A DNA stretch of 64,000 bases from Nitrospira sp. (lineage in GTDB: Bacteria; Nitrospirota; Nitrospiria; Nitrospirales; Nitrospiraceae), in NCBI GenBank assembly GCA_024998595.1, contig JACOEK010000001.1, positions 248,001 to 312,000 on the forward strand, written 5' to 3'. Position numbers and translations under genes: made by a program. Every line of letters starts with the position of its first letter. The stretch's first letter is position 1. Below are positions 32,524 to 42,431 of this stretch, one piece after another. The notes beneath the pieces are model-generated. The model saw only the letters and a program-made list of their open reading frames with translations, ran no database searches and was not told the DNA's origin.

Positions 32524-33193
32524 CTGTTTTTACAGCTAGTTCCGTCTCCGTGAAGCTGTATGGGTATTTCCCACGAAGAAACACGGGAAGTCCGTTCAGC
32601 GGTACCTTTCGGTCCAAATCAGCGTACAGCGAGGATTGTAGTTTGAGAGCGGGCGTAGCTGCCAGTTGGCTCTGTGCGTCGGCCGAAAAAGAGGGAGGGG
32701 AGGCTTATCGTGCAATGGGATTGTACGGAAGTCCAGATGAGGACGGTACTCTGTAGCGAGTGTGTTGCTGACACCCTCTACTCATCGCAAGTGAGCGCTC
32801 TAGGTCGATTTGTTACTGCAACGGGTCAATGTCGTGACGTAATCGGTCTCGGTTCTGCATCTGCTGCTTTTCGACGGCCACAGTTCAAGCAAGCAAGCAC
32901 TGTGATAGCCAATCCAGCATTCAGATCAACCGCCCGTTCCGGCAACATCGTTCCGCGGCATTTGTCACATTTATGCATGACTGGCTTATAACATTACGCT
33001 GTAGGATAAACCATCCATCTGAAGTACTGTGTGAGAAAGGGGAAAAGGCCCTCGTAGTTTGGTAAGTATCTGGGCCATTTGGTCCTAGTAATGCCCTTAT
33101 GGGATTGTTCCAGGCTAGTAAGTTGTCCAGGTGTAGCGGTGAGATGAAACCAGCAAACTGAACATTTCGTGGGTAAGGTAGGGAAGTACCACA
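32524..33193. other. 670-bp stretch without a convincing gene
   Basis: Short frames exist on both strands but none has an RBS plus protein-like sequence. The base composition is less GC-rich than the neighbours. It may hold a decayed gene or an unrecognised RNA; I see no specific structure. The 3' end contains the promoter of the YHS-type gene. Confidence 0.4.
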
Positions 33194-33454
33194 ATGTATA
33201 GATTATTTCTGATTGCAGTGCTGTTAGTGATCGTCTACTACTTGATCCGCCGGGCAATCAGAAAAATTGGGCCGGATGGCGCATTGGAAAAATCGAAAGG
33301 TGGCGGGGTGCCCGGAAATCACATGGTACAAGATCCGGTCTGTCGTGTCTTTGTTCCTCGCGAAAATGCCGTAGAAGAGCACATAGGCGGGCAAACATAC
33401 TTTTTTTGCAGCCGCGACTGTGCTACCGCATTTCAAAAACAACTTTCAGCCTAG
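33194..33454 (+). CDS. YHS-like metal-binding membrane protein, 86 aa
   Basis: One N-terminal membrane helix (about 3-18, LFLIAVLLVIVYYLI) precedes a domain DPVCRVFVPRENAV...GQTYFFCSRDCATAFQ, which is the YHS/TRASH-like metal site (Cys 50, then C-x3-C). It matches small 'PP0621-like' proteins. A copper or iron handling role is typical of the fold but unproven here. The end overlaps the convergent lipoprotein gene by four bases. Confidence 0.78.
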   Translation: MYRLFLIAVLLVIVYYLIRRAIRKIGPDGALEKSKGGGVPGNHMVQDPVCRVFVPRENAVEEHIGGQTYFFCSRDCATAFQKQLSA

Positions 33455-33753
33455 CAGCCTGAATAAGTGGAGTCCGAGACAGTGTCATCCTTATCAAAAA
33501 ACAAAATCATCTGACATTCGTTCGCCTTAAAGTTGAAGAGCGGCGGTCCTCCCTTCCCCCCGGCAATTCGATTGTAAGTCCACTTCTCTCCTCCGAAAAA
33601 GCGAGTGGTTTTGGCATCAGGAGCCCCTAATTCCTTTTCGATCCATGCCCTGTCTTTTCCTTGGTACCGTGTTAATGAATTCTCCAAGTAGGGATTGTGG
33701 CTGCAGGCTCCCGCGAGAAGTCCGACGGCTAGAAGCCAAACTGGTGCGCGCAT
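33451..33753 (-). CDS. Small lipoprotein, possibly BamE/SmpA-like, 100 aa
   Basis: ATG 33753 gives a signal peptide with lipobox LLAGAC (C17). The mature part has YLENSLTRYQGKDRAWIEKELGAPDAK, reminiscent of the SmpA/BamE helix plus turn, then WTYNR and a strand end with a C-terminal Cys. It could sit in the outer membrane. The longer upstream frame is unlikely. Confidence 0.65.
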   Translation of the reverse strand: MRAPVWLLAVGLLAGACSHNPYLENSLTRYQGKDRAWIEKELGAPDAKTTRFFGGEKWTYNRIAGGKGGPPLFNFKANECQMILFFDKDDTVSDSTYSGC

Positions 33754-33973
33754 ATCGCTTATCCTCCTGATTGGGTCCGCCTCAGTGCGGACGTACGGCG
33801 CGATGTAGAAAAAAATGCTAAGGAGCACTGGCCCGCCCTATCAAACGAGTCTATCATAGGTGCGTTGACGGAGCGTTGACCCGTTGCCTTGCCTTTGACT
33901 TACTTCTACAATAAAACCTTAAAACCTTGGTTCAAGCGCATGGAAAGTTAAGAGACAAGAAAGGGACCTTTGC

Positions 33974-34621
33974 ATGAAACTCTATCTCGATACGGCCAAT
34001 GTAAAAGAAATTCAAGAGGGAGCCAACCTTGGTCTCATTGACGGGGTAACCACAAATCCGTCTTTGGTGGCCAAAGAGGGGCGCAGTTTCAAAGAAATGT
34101 TGCTGGAAATCTGCAATATGGTTGATGGTCCGATTAGTGCCGAAGTCGTTGGCGTCGAATCCGAGGCCATGATCAAGGAAGGTCGGGATTTGGCCAAGGT
34201 TCACAAGAATATCGTCGTGAAAGTCCCGCTCATCCCTGAAGGGCTTCGAGCCACCAAGAAACTCTCCGCGGAAGGTATTCGTGTGAATGTGACCCTGTGT
34301 TTTTCCCCCACGCAGGCGCTGTTGGCAGCAAAGGCTGGCGCCTGGTGCGTGTCACCGTTTATCGGCCGGCTTGACGATGTCAGCTCGGATGGAATGGCGC
34401 TGATCCGTCAGATTGTCACGATTTATAAGAATTATGATTACAAGACCCAGGTCCTGGTCGCCAGTGTAAGGCATCCTCAACACGTGGTTGAAGCGGCGCT
34501 GGCAGGCGGGCACATTTGTACGATGCCCTATTCGGTGTTCCAGCAGTTGGCAAAACATCCGTTGACGGATATCGGTCTCAAGAAATTTCTGGCTGATTGG
34601 GATGCAATGGGAAAGAAATAA
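33974..34621 (+). CDS. tal: Transaldolase (small TalC/FSA type), 215 aa
   Basis: It transfers dihydroxyacetone units in the non-oxidative pentose phosphate pathway. It has [26 protein letters not shown], the Schiff-base Lys in [25 protein letters not shown] and [10 protein letters not shown]. The short single-domain length is that of TalC and fructose-6-phosphate aldolase; the two activities cannot be told apart with certainty. Confidence 0.94.
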   Translation: MKLYLDTANVKEIQEGANLGLIDGVTTNPSLVAKEGRSFKEMLLEICNMVDGPISAEVVGVESEAMIKEGRDLAKVHKNIVVKVPLIPEGLRATKKLSAEGIRVNVTLCFSPTQALLAAKAGAWCVSPFIGRLDDVSSDGMALIRQIVTIYKNYDYKTQVLVASVRHPQHVVEAALAGGHICTMPYSVFQQLAKHPLTDIGLKKFLADWDAMGKK

Positions 34622-34627
34622 TACCAG

Positions 34628-35332
34628 CTAAGCCGACGGGGACAAGCGACGATTCCCGAGCCGTCGTACAGCTTCGGAAAAGATACGGTGGAACATGGGT
34701 CTGGTCAGTTTGCCGGTAAACGTATTCTGCTGACTGGGATGATACGAGCCGATCAGGGAGACCCCCCAAGGTAACTCATACGTTACGCCATGACCGAATT
34801 TGGGAAGGGGCGTGGGGAGATCGCGCCCCATTTCACGACACGCTTTGAGATAGTGATCAAACGCAATCTTGCCCAAGACGACGACCACTTGCACCTTCTT
34901 CAGTAGGCGCAGTTCACCCAGCACAAACGGCCGACAAGCTGTGAACTCATCCGGCGTGGGTTTGTTCGCCGGCGGAGCGCATCGCACGGTTGCGCCGATA
35001 TAGCAGTCCATCAGAACGAGGCCGTCATCGACATTCGTAGACATGGCCTGGTTGGCAAACCCGAACCGATGCAAGGCCTCATACAGCCAATCTCCGCTAC
35101 GGTCTCCCGTAAACACTCTCCCCGTCCGGTTTCCTCCATGCGCGGCCGGCGCCAAGCCCAGGACGTACATCCGGGCTTGTGGATCGCCAAATCCCGGAAT
35201 CGGCTTTCCCCAGTAACGCCACTCTCGGTACTGCCGCCGTTTCGTGGCCGCAATGGACTCTCGGTAACTGACGAGTCGAGGGCACTGCGTGCAGGCAATG
35301 ATTTCATCGTTGAGTATCGACAGTGTCGCCAT
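34628..35332 (-). CDS. Uracil-DNA glycosylase, family 5 (UdgB) type, 234 aa
   Basis: It removes uracil and deaminated bases from DNA. It has ACTQCPRLVSYRE with the first FeS cysteine pair, VLGLAPAAHGGNRTGRVFTGDRSGDWL (the family-5 active-site loop with A instead of the Asp/Asn), CAPPANKPTPDE and GSYHPSQQNTFTGKL. The start is uncertain: ATG 35332 has no clear RBS and an in-frame start at 35392 exists. It is convergent with transaldolase and divergent from the transglycosylase gene. Confidence 0.9.
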   Translation of the reverse strand: MATLSILNDEIIACTQCPRLVSYRESIAATKRRQYREWRYWGKPIPGFGDPQARMYVLGLAPAAHGGNRTGRVFTGDRSGDWLYEALHRFGFANQAMSTNVDDGLVLMDCYIGATVRCAPPANKPTPDEFTACRPFVLGELRLLKKVQVVVVLGKIAFDHYLKACREMGRDLPTPLPKFGHGVTYELPWGVSLIGSYHPSQQNTFTGKLTRPMFHRIFSEAVRRLGNRRLSPSA

Positions 35333-35419
35333 AATCGTGGAGTGTATCAAACCGACGAGTTTCTTGTCCCGCAAGGAGCTTGTTGATAGCATGGGTCTTT
35401 AAGCGTGTGATGAAAGGAT

Positions 35420-36502
35420 ATGTGGGGCATGCTGACCAATGATTGGGGGCTTCGGGCGTTCGTAATCGGTGTCACCATGGTGCTTGGATTGGCACCCCTG
35501 TTTGCAGAAGTATCTCAGGACTCGAAAGCCTCAGCGCCCTCGTTCAGTTTGGGCGACGATCATCGCCCCCCCGTATCCGACCACGGACCGGGTTCCATGG
35601 CCGCCGAACCGGAGGGCGCGCCTGAGCTAGAAGATCGATTGGTGATTCTTCCTGAAATCAAGCGAGAGGGCGAGCGATTCTTTTTGAGTTCGTTCAAATT
35701 ACCCGACAAGTTGACCTTCGCAGGCCAGTCGATTCCATTAGATAATTGGCAGGTGCGGGAGCGGATCGAGTATGAGTTTTATCAATTTCTGGAAGACCAG
35801 GGAGAGAGCATCATCCTGGCAAAACGAACGGGGCGGTGCTTTGCGCCGGCTGAAAAACAGCTGGCCGACGCAGGGTTACCTGATGACCTGAAATACATGC
35901 TCTTGGTAGAAAGCAAATGCATAGCAGCCGCCTATTCTCGAGCCAAGGCGTCGGGTCCGTGGCAGTTCATTAATTCCACGGGAAAGCGTTACAAGCTGCA
36001 CAACGAACGCTGGCTTGACGAACGCCGCAACCTTGAAATGTCGACCGAAGCGGCCATCAAGTATCTCCGCTATCTTCGGGAACTACAGGGCGACTGGTTC
36101 CTCGCCATGGCCTCCTACAATGCGGGCGAAGATCGCGTGCGAAAACTCCTCAAGGAGCAGAACGTGACGGATTTCTGGCGCATGCATGGTCCGCGGGAAA
36201 CCATGCGCTATGTCGCGCGCATTATTGCAGCGAAGGAAATCTATTCCCAGCCGGAGAAATATCTTGGCTTGACCAAGAAAGATCTCTATCCGCCGCTTGA
36301 AACAGAGACGGTGACCGTGACCATCAAGGAATCCCAACGCCGGTTGACGTCTATCGCGGAAGAATATGGAACCTATTTTCTTGAACTGAAGATGCTCAAT
36401 CCGGAGTTCACCAAGGACTACTTGCCAAAGGGCAGTTATCAGGTTAAGGTGCCACGGCAAACCTGTCCGAACCGCTGTTTCAAGCAAGACAAGCTTCCCT
36501 AG
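35420..36502 (+). CDS. MltD-like lytic transglycosylase, 360 aa
   Basis: It cleaves peptidoglycan glycan strands in the periplasm. It has an N-terminal signal or anchor (about 8-30), then an SLT domain (about 130-260) with the catalytic Glu in MLLVESKC, SGPWQFINSTGKRYKL and MASYNAGEDRV. A C-terminal LysM-like segment (about 290-345) has LTSIAEEYGTYFLELKMLNPEF. ATG 35429 is an alternative start, since GAAAGG is very close to the first ATG. Confidence 0.88.
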   Translation: MWGMLTNDWGLRAFVIGVTMVLGLAPLFAEVSQDSKASAPSFSLGDDHRPPVSDHGPGSMAAEPEGAPELEDRLVILPEIKREGERFFLSSFKLPDKLTFAGQSIPLDNWQVRERIEYEFYQFLEDQGESIILAKRTGRCFAPAEKQLADAGLPDDLKYMLLVESKCIAAAYSRAKASGPWQFINSTGKRYKLHNERWLDERRNLEMSTEAAIKYLRYLRELQGDWFLAMASYNAGEDRVRKLLKEQNVTDFWRMHGPRETMRYVARIIAAKEIYSQPEKYLGLTKKDLYPPLETETVTVTIKESQRRLTSIAEEYGTYFLELKMLNPEFTKDYLPKGSYQVKVPRQTCPNRCFKQDKLP

Positions 36503-36507
36503 TTCGC

Positions 36508-37848
36508 ATGATAAAAATCGGCGTTCCGCAGCCTCGCACCAGAGCCCTTCTCGCAAGGCTGTTGCGGGCGGGACTGCAGGCAGTCGATCCCTACGAGGCG
36601 GTGCGACGTCAGGTCAGCGTCGGGCGAAAACATCTCACCATCGGCTCGCAGCAGTACCCTCTAGCTCGATTCAAGCGCATCGTCGTGGTCGGCGCAGGGA
36701 AGGCTTCGGCCCGCATGGCGCAGGCGCTGGAGCAGCAATTAGGGCTACGGATCGACACTGGTGTGGTCGTGGTGAAGTATGGCCACGGCGCGCCGACCAA
36801 AACCATTCGCATCGTAGAGGCCGGGCATCCCATCCCCGATGACGCCGGTCTTCAGGCCAGCCGCCTGATCATGGCGTTGGTGAAGACGTTAACGGCTGAT
36901 GATCTGCTAATCGTGCTTCTGTCTGGTGGTGCCTCAAGCCTTCTGCCTGCCCCCGTGTCCGGCATTGAACTCCAGGACAAGCAGCAGACGACCAAATTGC
37001 TGCTCCGGTCAGGGGCAACCATTCATGAGATCAACGCGGTACGCAAGCACCTCTCCTCAGTCAAAGGGGGGCAGCTCGCGGCTGCGACTCCGGCGCGCGT
37101 AGCCAGTGTGATTCTATCGGACGTCATCGGGAATGACCTTGGGACGATTGGGTCAGGGCCTACTGCGCCTGACCCTACAACATTTCGAGAGGCCTGGAAC
37201 ATTGTCGAGCGATACGGGGTCTTGAAAACCATTCCCGCGTCGGTGCGCAACCGCCTGAAGATGGGCATGGAGGACCGCGCGGCGGAGACGCCCAAACCAC
37301 GCGCCGCGTTGTTTCGTCGCGTCGACAACATCCTGATCGGAGACAATCAAGTGGCGGTTGATGCTGTCGCCAGGGCTGCAAAGCAACTGGGCCTACGCAC
37401 GCTGGTTCTTTCCACGACTCTTACAGGCGAGGCGAGGGAATTGGCAAAAATGGTCGGCGCTATGGCGCGGGAGATTGCGGTTCATGGACGTCCCGTTCAG
37501 CGGCCTTGCTGCATCATTGCAGGAGGAGAACCTACGGTCACCATTCGAGGCGAGGGAACGGGCGGACGGGCGCAAGAATTTGCCTTAGCTGCTGCTCTGG
37601 AGATTGCGGGATTGCCCAATATGTGGGTGGCCGGTTTTGCCACTGACGGAACTGATGGGCCGACTTCCGTAGCTGGTGCCGTTGTGGATGGCCAGACGGT
37701 GACGCGGGCGCGCCGAAAGCAGCTCAACCTGTCCCAAGCCCTGCAAGACAACGATGCCCATCCGTTCTTCAGGAAACTGCATGGCCATATCATCACCGGT
37801 CCAACCGGGACCAACGTTAACGATCTTTACCTCCTCCTCGCACTCTAG
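36508..37848 (+). CDS. Glycerate 2-kinase (MOFRL/GckA type), 446 aa
   Basis: It phosphorylates glycerate. The N-terminal DUF4147-type domain has VVVGAGKASARMAQALE and VLLSGGASSLLPAPV and VRKHLSSVKGGQLA. The C-terminal MOFRL domain has GGEPTVTIRGEGTGGRAQEFALAAA and GFATDGTDGPT. It starts five bases after the transglycosylase stop and ends 15 bases before the next gene. Confidence 0.92.
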   Translation: MIKIGVPQPRTRALLARLLRAGLQAVDPYEAVRRQVSVGRKHLTIGSQQYPLARFKRIVVVGAGKASARMAQALEQQLGLRIDTGVVVVKYGHGAPTKTIRIVEAGHPIPDDAGLQASRLIMALVKTLTADDLLIVLLSGGASSLLPAPVSGIELQDKQQTTKLLLRSGATIHEINAVRKHLSSVKGGQLAAATPARVASVILSDVIGNDLGTIGSGPTAPDPTTFREAWNIVERYGVLKTIPASVRNRLKMGMEDRAAETPKPRAALFRRVDNILIGDNQVAVDAVARAAKQLGLRTLVLSTTLTGEARELAKMVGAMAREIAVHGRPVQRPCCIIAGGEPTVTIRGEGTGGRAQEFALAAALEIAGLPNMWVAGFATDGTDGPTSVAGAVVDGQTVTRARRKQLNLSQALQDNDAHPFFRKLHGHIITGPTGTNVNDLYLLLAL

Positions 37849-37863
37849 TTACTATCCCCATCC

Positions 37864-40494
37864 ATGACCTCGCCACTGATTCTCACTTTGGAGGAGAGCC
37901 GCGATCCGAGCCTCGTCGGGGGGAAAGCCGCCGGCTTGAGCCGGTTGTTGGCGGCTGGCTTCGCTGTGCCCCGGGGCGCATGCGTCACAGCAGCTGTGTA
38001 CCGTCATGCCCTGTCCACGGCGGGAATCAGTGCCGAAGCTGTGTGGCGGAGGGTACTGCAGGCATCCCCGGAGGAGCGAAGCCGGGAGCTGTCGAAAATT
38101 CGAGAAAGTTTATTGAGACACGCCTGGCCTGCAGGATTTCAGACTGCATTGGAAGGGCGGCTTGCGGGGTTAGCTCACGATCCGGTGACCAGATGGGCGG
38201 TGCGGTCGTCAGCGACAAACGAAGATGCCGAGCAAGCCAGTGCGGCGGGACTCTATTGCACATCCCTCGGCCTGTCGTCTCCAGAGGTATTGGGAGGAAT
38301 CTTTGAATGTTGGCTGTCGTTGTGGACGGATGCTGCCGTTGAGTATGCCCTCCGGACGAGAGGCGACACGCCCTGCCCATCCATGGCGGTGGTGATCCAG
38401 CCATTGCTGCAGGCCGCCGTCGCAGGCGTGGCCTACTCAATCCATCCCGTCACGGGACGCACGTCTCAGGTCGTCATCAATGCGGTACCCGGTCTTGCCT
38501 CATCCCTGGTGAGTGGCGAGGTGACACCGGACCAGTATGTCGTTGAAGTGGCGGAGGACGATGGCCAGCCGGTCCGTATCCGGCGACGTGTACTGGTCAG
38601 GAAACAGCGGAAGTTCGTGTCCGCACCCGCCGGGGTACAAGCTGAGAGGATTTCTGATTCCGAGCAGGAGCAGTCATCATTGTCCGATGCGCAACTGTTC
38701 CAGTTGGCCCGATTGTCGAAGCAGATCGAAACGGCGTTTCGACACCCGGTAGACCTAGAATGGGTGTGGGACGCTGAAAGGCTGTGGGTTGTGCAGGCGC
38801 GACCCATCACCGCGGTGCGACCTGCTCCGGCGCTGACGAACGATGAATGCGAGTGGACGCGGGCGAATTTGAAAGAAACCATGCCGGAATTGCCGAGTCC
38901 CCTGGGTCTTTCGTTTCTTGAGCGGTTCATGGATGCCTATATCATCGCGCCCTATCGGCGCCTCGGCTGTACGGTTCCTGACGGACTGTCGTGCGTTCGG
39001 GTCTTGCATGGCCGCCCCTATCTCAATGTGACCTTGTTTTACACCCTGATTACGCAGCTCCACGGGAATCCGTCGTTCTTAACCGAGCAAATGGGCGGGG
39101 AGCCGCTGGGCTTTACGCCGTCGGTGCGCCCCCTGAGTGGTCGCGCACTTGTCCGAGCGGGTCTGTCTATGATGCGGGAATGGCGCAGGGTTGTGCGGGA
39201 GGGGCCTCTGAATTTTGCCGTCATGAAGGACATGGCGATGACCTATCAAGCCGGCCGTATCGGGAGCCTTTCCGCGAAGGAAGTCGCGGAAACCCTTGAG
39301 CGTCTGGGGCAATGGCTCGATGGGCATGAGGTGACGTTCGGGATTGCAGGAGGAGTCGCGCAGAGCCTTCAAGCGATGGGTACCTTTCTGCCCGGCTGGT
39401 TAGGAGAAGACTGGCGTGAATTGCTCAATGCCTCGTTACAAGGCCAGGGGAGCGTGATCAGCGCACAACACATCCTGCGCGTCGCTGAATTGGTCGAGGT
39501 CGCGAGGAATGAGGTTCTTGTCCAGCGGTGGTTTCTCTCAGAAGGATGGACGGCTGCCGGATTCCGTGAGGCCCTTGCAGATACAGAATTTCTGCGACGG
39601 TTCGAGGAGTATCTGGCGGACTACGGACATCGCGCGGTCGGGGAGTCGGATATCATGTCCCCGCGAATTGCGGATCAGCCGGATGCGGTCTTAGTCCTCT
39701 TGCAGACGCAGTTGCGTGTCGGGAAGGACGTTCTGCCGGGGGAGATCATTTCCCGGCAGGTGGAGCGGCGTCAGGATGCGCTCGCAGAGATACATCGGCG
39801 GTTCGGCTGGCGGCGTCACCGGGGAATAGTCTTTCGCTGGTGGTACCGTCGGCTGAGCCGTTTCTGCGCGTTGCGGGAAGCGAATCGCCACCATTTACTG
39901 TATTACTCCACGGCTGTTCGCCATCTCCTTCTTCAACTCGGGGAGCGAATGGTCGAGCAAGGGATCCTGACTCAGTGTGACGACGTATTCTATCTGACCA
40001 TGGACGAGCGATCGGCATTAACTGCAGGGGCACAACGCGATTGGCAACGGTTGGTCATAGAGCGCCGGGAGGAACTGGCGCGTGATACAGAGGTGCAGGT
40101 TCCGGACACCATTCGGGATTGGGAAGCGGTTCTTGAGCAGGGAAGTTCCATGACGAGTCAAGAAGCCGACGGTGTGCTGCGCGGCATTGCCGTGAGTGCC
40201 GGAACGGCAACCGGCCCGGTCCGCCTCGTCCGTTCCACAGATGATTGGAAACGAGTGCGGCCCGGCGACATTCTGGTTGTTCCGGTCATCGATCCGGGGA
40301 TGGCGCCCTTATTTGGCATTGCGGCCGGTCTCATTGCGGAAATGGGAGGTACGCTTTCGCATGGGGCCATTATCGCGCGGGAATACGGCCTTCCGGTCCT
40401 GGTCAATGTGCCCTATGCAAGTAGTGTATTGCGCGAAAATGAGCAGGTCCAAATTGTGAGTTCGACCAACACGGTCAGTCGATTGGTCCCTTGA
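37864..40494 (+). CDS. Rifampin-phosphotransferase-like PEP/ATP enzyme, 876 aa
   Basis: It has three domains in the order of rifampin phosphotransferase. The ATP-grasp domain (about 1-320) has GGKAAGLSRLLAAGFAVP, VRSSATNEDAEQASAAGLY and LEWVWDAERLWVVQARPIT. A helical substrate-type domain covers about 330-780. The C-terminal swivelling His domain has GGTLSHGAIIAREYGLP with phospho-His H833. PEP synthase instead has the His in the middle and a PEP barrel at the end, which is lacking here. The substrate may be rifamycin or another molecule; the middle domain decides and cannot be read from motifs. Confidence 0.82.
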   Translation: MTSPLILTLEESRDPSLVGGKAAGLSRLLAAGFAVPRGACVTAAVYRHALSTAGISAEAVWRRVLQASPEERSRELSKIRESLLRHAWPAGFQTALEGRLAGLAHDPVTRWAVRSSATNEDAEQASAAGLYCTSLGLSSPEVLGGIFECWLSLWTDAAVEYALRTRGDTPCPSMAVVIQPLLQAAVAGVAYSIHPVTGRTSQVVINAVPGLASSLVSGEVTPDQYVVEVAEDDGQPVRIRRRVLVRKQRKFVSAPAGVQAERISDSEQEQSSLSDAQLFQLARLSKQIETAFRHPVDLEWVWDAERLWVVQARPITAVRPAPALTNDECEWTRANLKETMPELPSPLGLSFLERFMDAYIIAPYRRLGCTVPDGLSCVRVLHGRPYLNVTLFYTLITQLHGNPSFLTEQMGGEPLGFTPSVRPLSGRALVRAGLSMMREWRRVVREGPLNFAVMKDMAMTYQAGRIGSLSAKEVAETLERLGQWLDGHEVTFGIAGGVAQSLQAMGTFLPGWLGEDWRELLNASLQGQGSVISAQHILRVAELVEVARNEVLVQRWFLSEGWTAAGFREALADTEFLRRFEEYLADYGHRAVGESDIMSPRIADQPDAVLVLLQTQLRVGKDVLPGEIISRQVERRQDALAEIHRRFGWRRHRGIVFRWWYRRLSRFCALREANRHHLLYYSTAVRHLLLQLGERMVEQGILTQCDDVFYLTMDERSALTAGAQRDWQRLVIERREELARDTEVQVPDTIRDWEAVLEQGSSMTSQEADGVLRGIAVSAGTATGPVRLVRSTDDWKRVRPGDILVVPVIDPGMAPLFGIAAGLIAEMGGTLSHGAIIAREYGLPVLVNVPYASSVLRENEQVQIVSSTNTVSRLVP

Positions 40495-40589
40495 CGTTTC
40501 AGCTGCTTTCTCGTACCCTCTACGCGATTTCCCTACAGCGCCCAGGTGAGAGGCATGCCGGCGATGCTCTGTACGTATAAGGTCGCATC

Positions 40590-41999
40590 ATGATTGATCT
40601 CACCTCCGCAACCTTTCTCGCGGGTGGAGTGGCCGGCCTCGGCGCCGGTGTCTTGCTCACCGGATGGTGGGTAACCGCTCGTACGCAATCGCGGGTGCAG
40701 GCACGGCTGCTCGAAAGCGGGGAGCGTGCGCAGCGGGCTGACGCCCTGGCTGGAGTGCTGCAGCAGCGGCTGGAGCATCAACAGTCTGAACTAGGGCAGT
40801 TGCGCCAGGCGCTTGCCGAGTCGCAAGAAAGCCGGACGAAAGCTGAAACGCGCATGGAAGTGATCAGCCGCAGTCTGGACGACCAGAAGACGATGCTCAG
40901 TCAGGCGAAACAGGAGTTGCACGAATCCTTCGAAGCTTTGTCGGGACAAGCGCTGAAGCAAAACAATGACGCGTTTCTGGACCTTGCCCGCGCCTCGTTT
41001 GAAACTTTGCAAGCGGAAGCCAAAGGGGAGTTATCTCAGCGCCACCAGGCTATCGGTGAACTGGTGAAGCCGCTGGAAGAATCGCTTCAACGCTACCGGG
41101 AGCAACTACAACAGGCTGAACAGATTCGCCAGCGTGAATACGGCGGGTTGGACCAGCAACTGAAGTTCATGGCCGAATCACACCAGCGGCTCCAACAGGA
41201 AACCAGCAATTTGGTAAAAGCTTTACGGGCCCCGGCGGTGCGCGGGCGGTGGGGGGAAATGACGCTCCGTCGTGTGGCTGAGCTTGCGGGCATGGTGGCA
41301 CATTGCGATTTTATGGAGCAGGATTCGGTTGACTCAATGGAAGGCCTGCTTCGTCCCGACATGGTCGTGTATTTGCCGGGGGGTCGGCAGATCGTCGTGG
41401 ATGCCAAGACTGTGTTGGCCGCCTATCTCGATGCGTACGAAGCCCAGGATGACCAGCAGCGGCAGGCGCACTTACGTCGCCATGCCACCCAGGTGCGAAC
41501 GAGGATGGATGCCCTCAGCCTGAAGGCCTACTGGACGCAGTTCGGGCAGACGCCGGAATTCGTCGTGTTGTTTCTTCCGGGAGAACAGTTTCTGGGCGCC
41601 GCACTGGAGCAAGACCCTACGCTGATCGAGGATGGCTTTGCGAAGGGGGTGGTTCTGGCCACGCCGACCACTTTGATGGCGCTCCTGCGCGCCGTCGCCT
41701 ATGGGTGGAGGCAGGAACAATTGACCGAACATGCCGAGCAGGCCGGTCGGCTGGGGAAAGACCTTTACGAGCGGATGGCGGTCCTCACCGATCACCTCAA
41801 TGAGATAGGTCAGGCGCTCGGGAAAAGTGTCGGTGCTTATAACAAGGCGGTGGGGTCCTTGGAGTCGAGGGTGTTGCCTGCCGCTAGAAAATTTAAAGAC
41901 CTCGGGATATCATCTGAGAAAGACATTGCGATGCTGGAAGCCTCCGGCATCGAGCCCAGGACCGGCTTTCCCTTTGCGGCTGAGGATATGAGGACGTGA
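40590..41999 (+). CDS. rmuC: DNA recombination protein RmuC, 469 aa
   Basis: It has an N-terminal membrane segment (about 6-28), a long coiled coil (about 35-210) and the RmuC nuclease-like domain (about 220-420) with [39 protein letters not shown] and [13 protein letters not shown] and [21 protein letters not shown]. The family limits DNA inversions and has a PD-(D/E)XK-like core. It overlaps the next gene by four bases (GTGA). Confidence 0.93.
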   Translation: MIDLTSATFLAGGVAGLGAGVLLTGWWVTARTQSRVQARLLESGERAQRADALAGVLQQRLEHQQSELGQLRQALAESQESRTKAETRMEVISRSLDDQKTMLSQAKQELHESFEALSGQALKQNNDAFLDLARASFETLQAEAKGELSQRHQAIGELVKPLEESLQRYREQLQQAEQIRQREYGGLDQQLKFMAESHQRLQQETSNLVKALRAPAVRGRWGEMTLRRVAELAGMVAHCDFMEQDSVDSMEGLLRPDMVVYLPGGRQIVVDAKTVLAAYLDAYEAQDDQQRQAHLRRHATQVRTRMDALSLKAYWTQFGQTPEFVVLFLPGEQFLGAALEQDPTLIEDGFAKGVVLATPTTLMALLRAVAYGWRQEQLTEHAEQAGRLGKDLYERMAVLTDHLNEIGQALGKSVGAYNKAVGSLESRVLPAARKFKDLGISSEKDIAMLEASGIEPRTGFPFAAEDMRT

Positions 42000-42430
42000 G
42001 AATGATGCAGCCCCAGGACATGGTGGCCGAATTTCACCGCAAGTTCGATATTTCGATCGGTGACAAACCGTCGATCCCTTCTGAGGCCACTCGGCAGTTG
42101 CGGGTGCGACTGATTCAGGAAGAGTTCGCCGAGCTTCAGGAAGCCATGGTTGCACAGGATCTCCCGGCCGTCGCGAAGGAACTGGCTGATCTGTTGTATG
42201 TGGTGTATGGCACGGCCGTGTCCTACGGGGTGGATATGGATCCGGTCTTCCGCGAAGTGCACCGGTCAAATTTGAGTAAAGTCGGCGGCTACAAGCGGGA
42301 GGATGGAAAGTGGGTGAAGCCCCCGACCTATTCTCCAGCCGACGTGAAACCATTGCTCGCAATACAGTTGTCTGGAAGCGTACACTCCGCCTCGCATGTG
42401 GAGACCGGGATGCAGGAGTCAGAAGAGTAA
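41996..42430 (+). CDS. MazG-like nucleotide pyrophosphohydrolase, 144 aa
   Basis: It is an all-alpha NTP-pyrophosphatase-like fold: [13 protein letters not shown] carries E-E-x2-E, and [23 protein letters not shown] carries the E-x3-D metal motif. The end ([20 protein letters not shown]) is typical of PRA-PH/MazG-like proteins. It starts at GTG 41996 overlapping rmuC, or at ATG 42002/42005. A house-cleaning role is likely. Confidence 0.85.
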   Translation: MRMMQPQDMVAEFHRKFDISIGDKPSIPSEATRQLRVRLIQEEFAELQEAMVAQDLPAVAKELADLLYVVYGTAVSYGVDMDPVFREVHRSNLSKVGGYKREDGKWVKPPTYSPADVKPLLAIQLSGSVHSASHVETGMQESEE

Positions 42431-42431
42431 C

